Shown here one piece after another: positions 61,823 through 64,000 of a DNA stretch of 64,000 nt (its first letter is position 1; each line of letters begins with the position of its first letter). A program made the position numbers and the translations under genes. Source of the stretch: Blasia pusilla (Eukaryota; Marchantiophyta; Marchantiopsida; Blasiales); contig CM114274.1 in the NCBI GenBank assembly GCA_050084515.1, positions 8,370,001 through 8,434,000 of the forward strand, given 5' to 3'. The notes beneath the pieces are model-generated. The model was given only the letters and a program-made list of their open reading frames with translations. It made no database searches and was not told the DNA's origin.

Positions 61823-62190
61823 TATCATGACCATACGGATTATATCATAGAGTATAGTGTGCTAGTAGAGGCCATACCTTATGTAGGGCCGTAGTGTCTA
61901 GGTAGAAATGCGGTTTCATGCATAGGGTTGGGGGTTACTCCGTTGAGGGTGACTTTTCCAGTAGGGCCCGCTCTTAGGCTGGAGGATATAGTGTGGAGTG
62001 CACTCAAAGAACAGTTAGTTCTTTGAGTTGAGCCTATTGCATTGGGAGTTAGCCTTGGTAGTGAGTAGAGCTCTTGGCTATGGTGGTTCTTGCAAGCTGC
62101 GACCTGGATTCTCCCATTGTGGAGTGGGTTTGGATCGATTGTATATGATTCTATACGTGTTTTATGACAGTAGGTCTTTCACGGATTTCA
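61823..62190 (+). repeat. A2 repeat of element C
   Basis: 368 bp, starting TATCATGACC (TGTCATGACC in A1), passing directly into B2. Confidence 0.9.
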
Positions 62191-62296
62191 GTTGTGGTAC
62201 ACTTGTGTTTGTGGATGCTCTCGTCTATGTTATGTATGTATGTGAGTATGGTATGTCAACGATGTATGTTGTATGAAGATGTGGATTCGCACGACA
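62191..62296 (+). repeat. B2 repeat of element C
   Basis: 106 bp, ending GCACGACA at the outer boundary with element D. Confidence 0.9.
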
Positions 62297-63370
62297 AAGA
62301 AGCGAGTGTGACGACTCCTATTGCTGATGTTCATGAGGGGCATGTGTCGAATACCTTGTTGGGGGTGGCCACCGTTGTGTACCGCGCTCCTTTATTTTCT
62401 GCTTCCGATGTTGTGACGTTGGGAGGTACGCCCGTCGAGGTTTTTTGGTTGGCCGCTATGCTATGTGAGCGTGGAGTTGGAGTTCTTGCATCACGTTTAG
62501 AGGTGATTGCAGAGGAGGTGATGGACCTACCCTTGGAGCGGATGCTCGGGCCGTCCACATGAGATTCATGGCAGGCTACGGGTGCTAGGATGGCATAGAT
62601 GCTCGCTAGACCTGCGATAGAGCGTGCCATGGCTTCTCATGGTGTTGTGTTGTTGGATAAACGAGGAGAGGTCTTCCACTTGGTGAGTCCCGGAGGTAGA
62701 GCTTTTGGTCCGGAGCGCGTCTTGTTGGATTCAGGAGCGCAATCCCTGATGTTGGAGAAAGTGTCATTCAGAGGATTGGGCTTGACGAGAGGCAATATGG
62801 AGCGTTCTCCATTCCAGATACAGACATCCTTAGGTGGAGCAAGTATCACATAGTATATCACGCAATAGGAGGTTGTGGTGAGGATTCGCCCGGGATATCC
62901 TACAGATGAGTCCATGGTGCGAGCCAAGGCGATAGTGACTGATGCAGAGTCCTACGACGTCTTGATTGGTGGAGCAGCGTTATATCCAATGGGGTTTTCC
63001 TTGGATTACTGGGAGAAGTCAGCGTCCTACATACTAGGATGGCTGTCAAGTGATGGGCCCCTTAGCTCATTACCCGTTTGATTCATAGGTGTAGTGATCG
63101 AGCAACGGCCAAGAGAGATGGGGACCTTAGCAACATTTAGTAATGCCATCAAATGGCCTAATGATTTGATTGAGGGACATGTCTATGCAGAGGATACTCC
63201 CGTTCTTGACATTTCTATGGAGAGGAGTGTCATGGTAGCCTCATCAGTCCGTGGAGGAGAGGTGCTTCTTTGGGGCTCGACCGAGGAGCTTCGACGCTTA
63301 GCCATTGAGCATGTGCAGACCGCGTGGAGCGAGACGTTTGCACTAGAGTGTGACAGGTCAAAGGAACCCT
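62297..63370 (+). pseudogene. Protease and flanking pol region (element D)
   Basis: APLFSASDVVTLGGTPVEVF matches element B. The retropepsin has VLLDSGAQSLMLEKVSF with an intact DSG, then SPFQIQTSLGGAS. SYDVLIGGAALYPMGF marks its second half. Stops are frequent (for example 62562 and 63079). Confidence 0.8.
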
Positions 63371-64000
63371 AGGTAGGCAGGAGTGCTGCTATGACCCCTT
63401 TGGACACCACCCTGATTGTGTGGTGCATCCTAGAGGAGGGTATGCGAGTGTTGGAACTCTTTGGAGGGATCAGCACTGTGTAAGCTGCTATTTTGCACGC
63501 CGGAGTGTGCGTGCAGCAGTACCTATATATGGAGATTGATGATGTTGCAAGGCGTGCTTCACTTCAACATGTGGCGCTGTTACGCCTCAATTTTCCCGAC
63601 TTGTTGTCTACATCCGCCATTCAGGGTTATCAGAGTTCCCTACCGAGGGACATGTCATTGTTGGGGGCGCAAGACTTGGAGCGGGTACGGACCATAGACT
63701 TGGTCATTGCTGGTTGGCGGTGTTAAGGCCAATTGAGTGTTGGACGAGGTACCATGTTAGTTAACACTCGGTCCAGGTTGTTTTGGGAGATGATGCGGTT
63801 CTTGCGATATTTTTAGGAGCATACGCCTTGTTCTCCAGCATAGATTTTGGAGAATGTGCCGATTTTGGGCGGTTTGAGGTCCCGTATGGTGATGAGTGCA
63901 CATCATGTGCGCGCGTGGATCGGCCCAACAGTGTTGTTAGATGCGGAGAATGTAGGTTCTAGAGCACACCGCCTGCGTCTCTCGTGGACCAACTTGGTAC
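63371..64000 (+). pseudogene. C5-cytosine DNA methyltransferase domain, partial (element D)
   Basis: Motif I is RVLELFGGIST, followed by YLYMEIDDVARRAS. The motif IV region reads AGWRC then a stop, so the Pro-Cys-Gln core has decayed to Arg-Cys-stop. Motif VI is ILENVPILGG, and motif VIII is AHRLRLSWTNL at the window edge. This third copy shows that the domain is ancestral to the lineage rather than a chance capture by one element. Confidence 0.85.

Larger units (their letters stand above)
52503..62296 (+). mobile_element. Retroelement C: full-structure element with methyltransferase, PHD finger and split repeats
   Basis: Plus-strand order: A1 (52503-52869), leader, gag, protease, methyltransferase, RT, RNase H, integrase, PHD finger, polypurine tract, B1 (61715-61820), AC, A2 (61823-62190), B2 (62191-62296). 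Repeat lengths match closely: 367 and 368 bp for A, 106 and 106 bp for B. A1 and A2 differ at about 26 of 368 positions by hand count. Flanking tetramers are GAGA (52499-52502) and AAGA (62297-62300). Terminal repeats are unrelated by eye to those of A and B, yet the proteins are clearly homologous. It is nested in element D. Confidence 0.9.
62297..64000 (+). mobile_element. Retroelement D, 3' part, cut by window edge
   Basis: It resumes the pol region of element D interrupted at 52502. It holds protease and the first half of the methyltransferase and continues past base 64000. Confidence 0.85.

Noticed and set aside
8484-62296. Tyrosine recombinase, expected with split direct repeats
   Set aside because: No R-H-R-Y recombinase is readable; all copies encode an HHCC/DDE integrase.

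Overview
This is a nuclear, transposon-dominated window from a plant. I find no convincing intact host protein gene, rRNA gene or tRNA gene. Evidence for a plant is indirect: Ty3/gypsy-type polyproteins, hAT-type MITEs, short Helitron-like elements, and long AT-rich spacers broken by GC-rich islands. A seed-free land plant or streptophyte alga with a large genome is my guess; the species cannot be named from this sequence.

The main content is one lineage of large retrotransposons present as four elements plus derivatives. Element A lies on the minus strand (8484-15514) and is deleted internally. Element B lies on the minus strand (26199-35920) and is near full length, 9.7 kb. Element C lies on the plus strand (52503-62296, 9.8 kb). 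Element D lies on the plus strand (48782 to beyond the right edge) and is split by the insertion of C. There is also a chimeric derivative E (22002-23680) and a solo terminal repeat (16347-16983). The gene order is gag (two zinc knuckles), protease, a C5-cytosine DNA methyltransferase, reverse transcriptase, RNase H, DDE integrase and a C-terminal PHD finger. All copies carry stops and frameshifts, so every coding region is annotated as a pseudogene.

The most unusual feature is the ends. They are not two equal LTRs. Each element is A1 - leader - coding - polypurine tract - B1 - 2 nt - A2 - B2, where A1=A2 (about 370-510 bp) and B1=B2 (about 106-138 bp). This is the split-direct-repeat layout known from tyrosine-recombinase (PAT/Ngaro-like) retrotransposons, but here it flanks a DDE-integrase gypsy-type polyprotein. 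It is seen at three complete 3' ends and four 5' ends belonging to three divergent terminal-repeat families. A solo A-B unit with a perfect 4-bp target duplication supports it.

Layout: 1-1640 GC-rich noncoding; 2034-2339 hAT MITE; 2340-8483 AT-rich with a Helitron (5547-5774); 8484-15514 element A; 16347-16983 solo repeat; 20260-20485 Helitron; 21369-21681 MITE; 22002-23680 element E; 25268-25552 MITE; 25859 Helitron end; 26199-35920 element B; 36290-36860 tandem 104-bp repeat; 38100-43480 GC-rich island without a recognisable gene; 43509-43680 and 44113-44302 Helitrons; 46190-46498 MITE; 48782-64000 element D with C nested inside.

Inferred logic of the element: gag and pol form the particle and copy the RNA. 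The integrase joins the element, apparently through ends that lie abutted inside the repeat unit. The PHD finger could read histone tails at the target, and the methyltransferase could write cytosine methylation. The last two roles are inference from domain content only.
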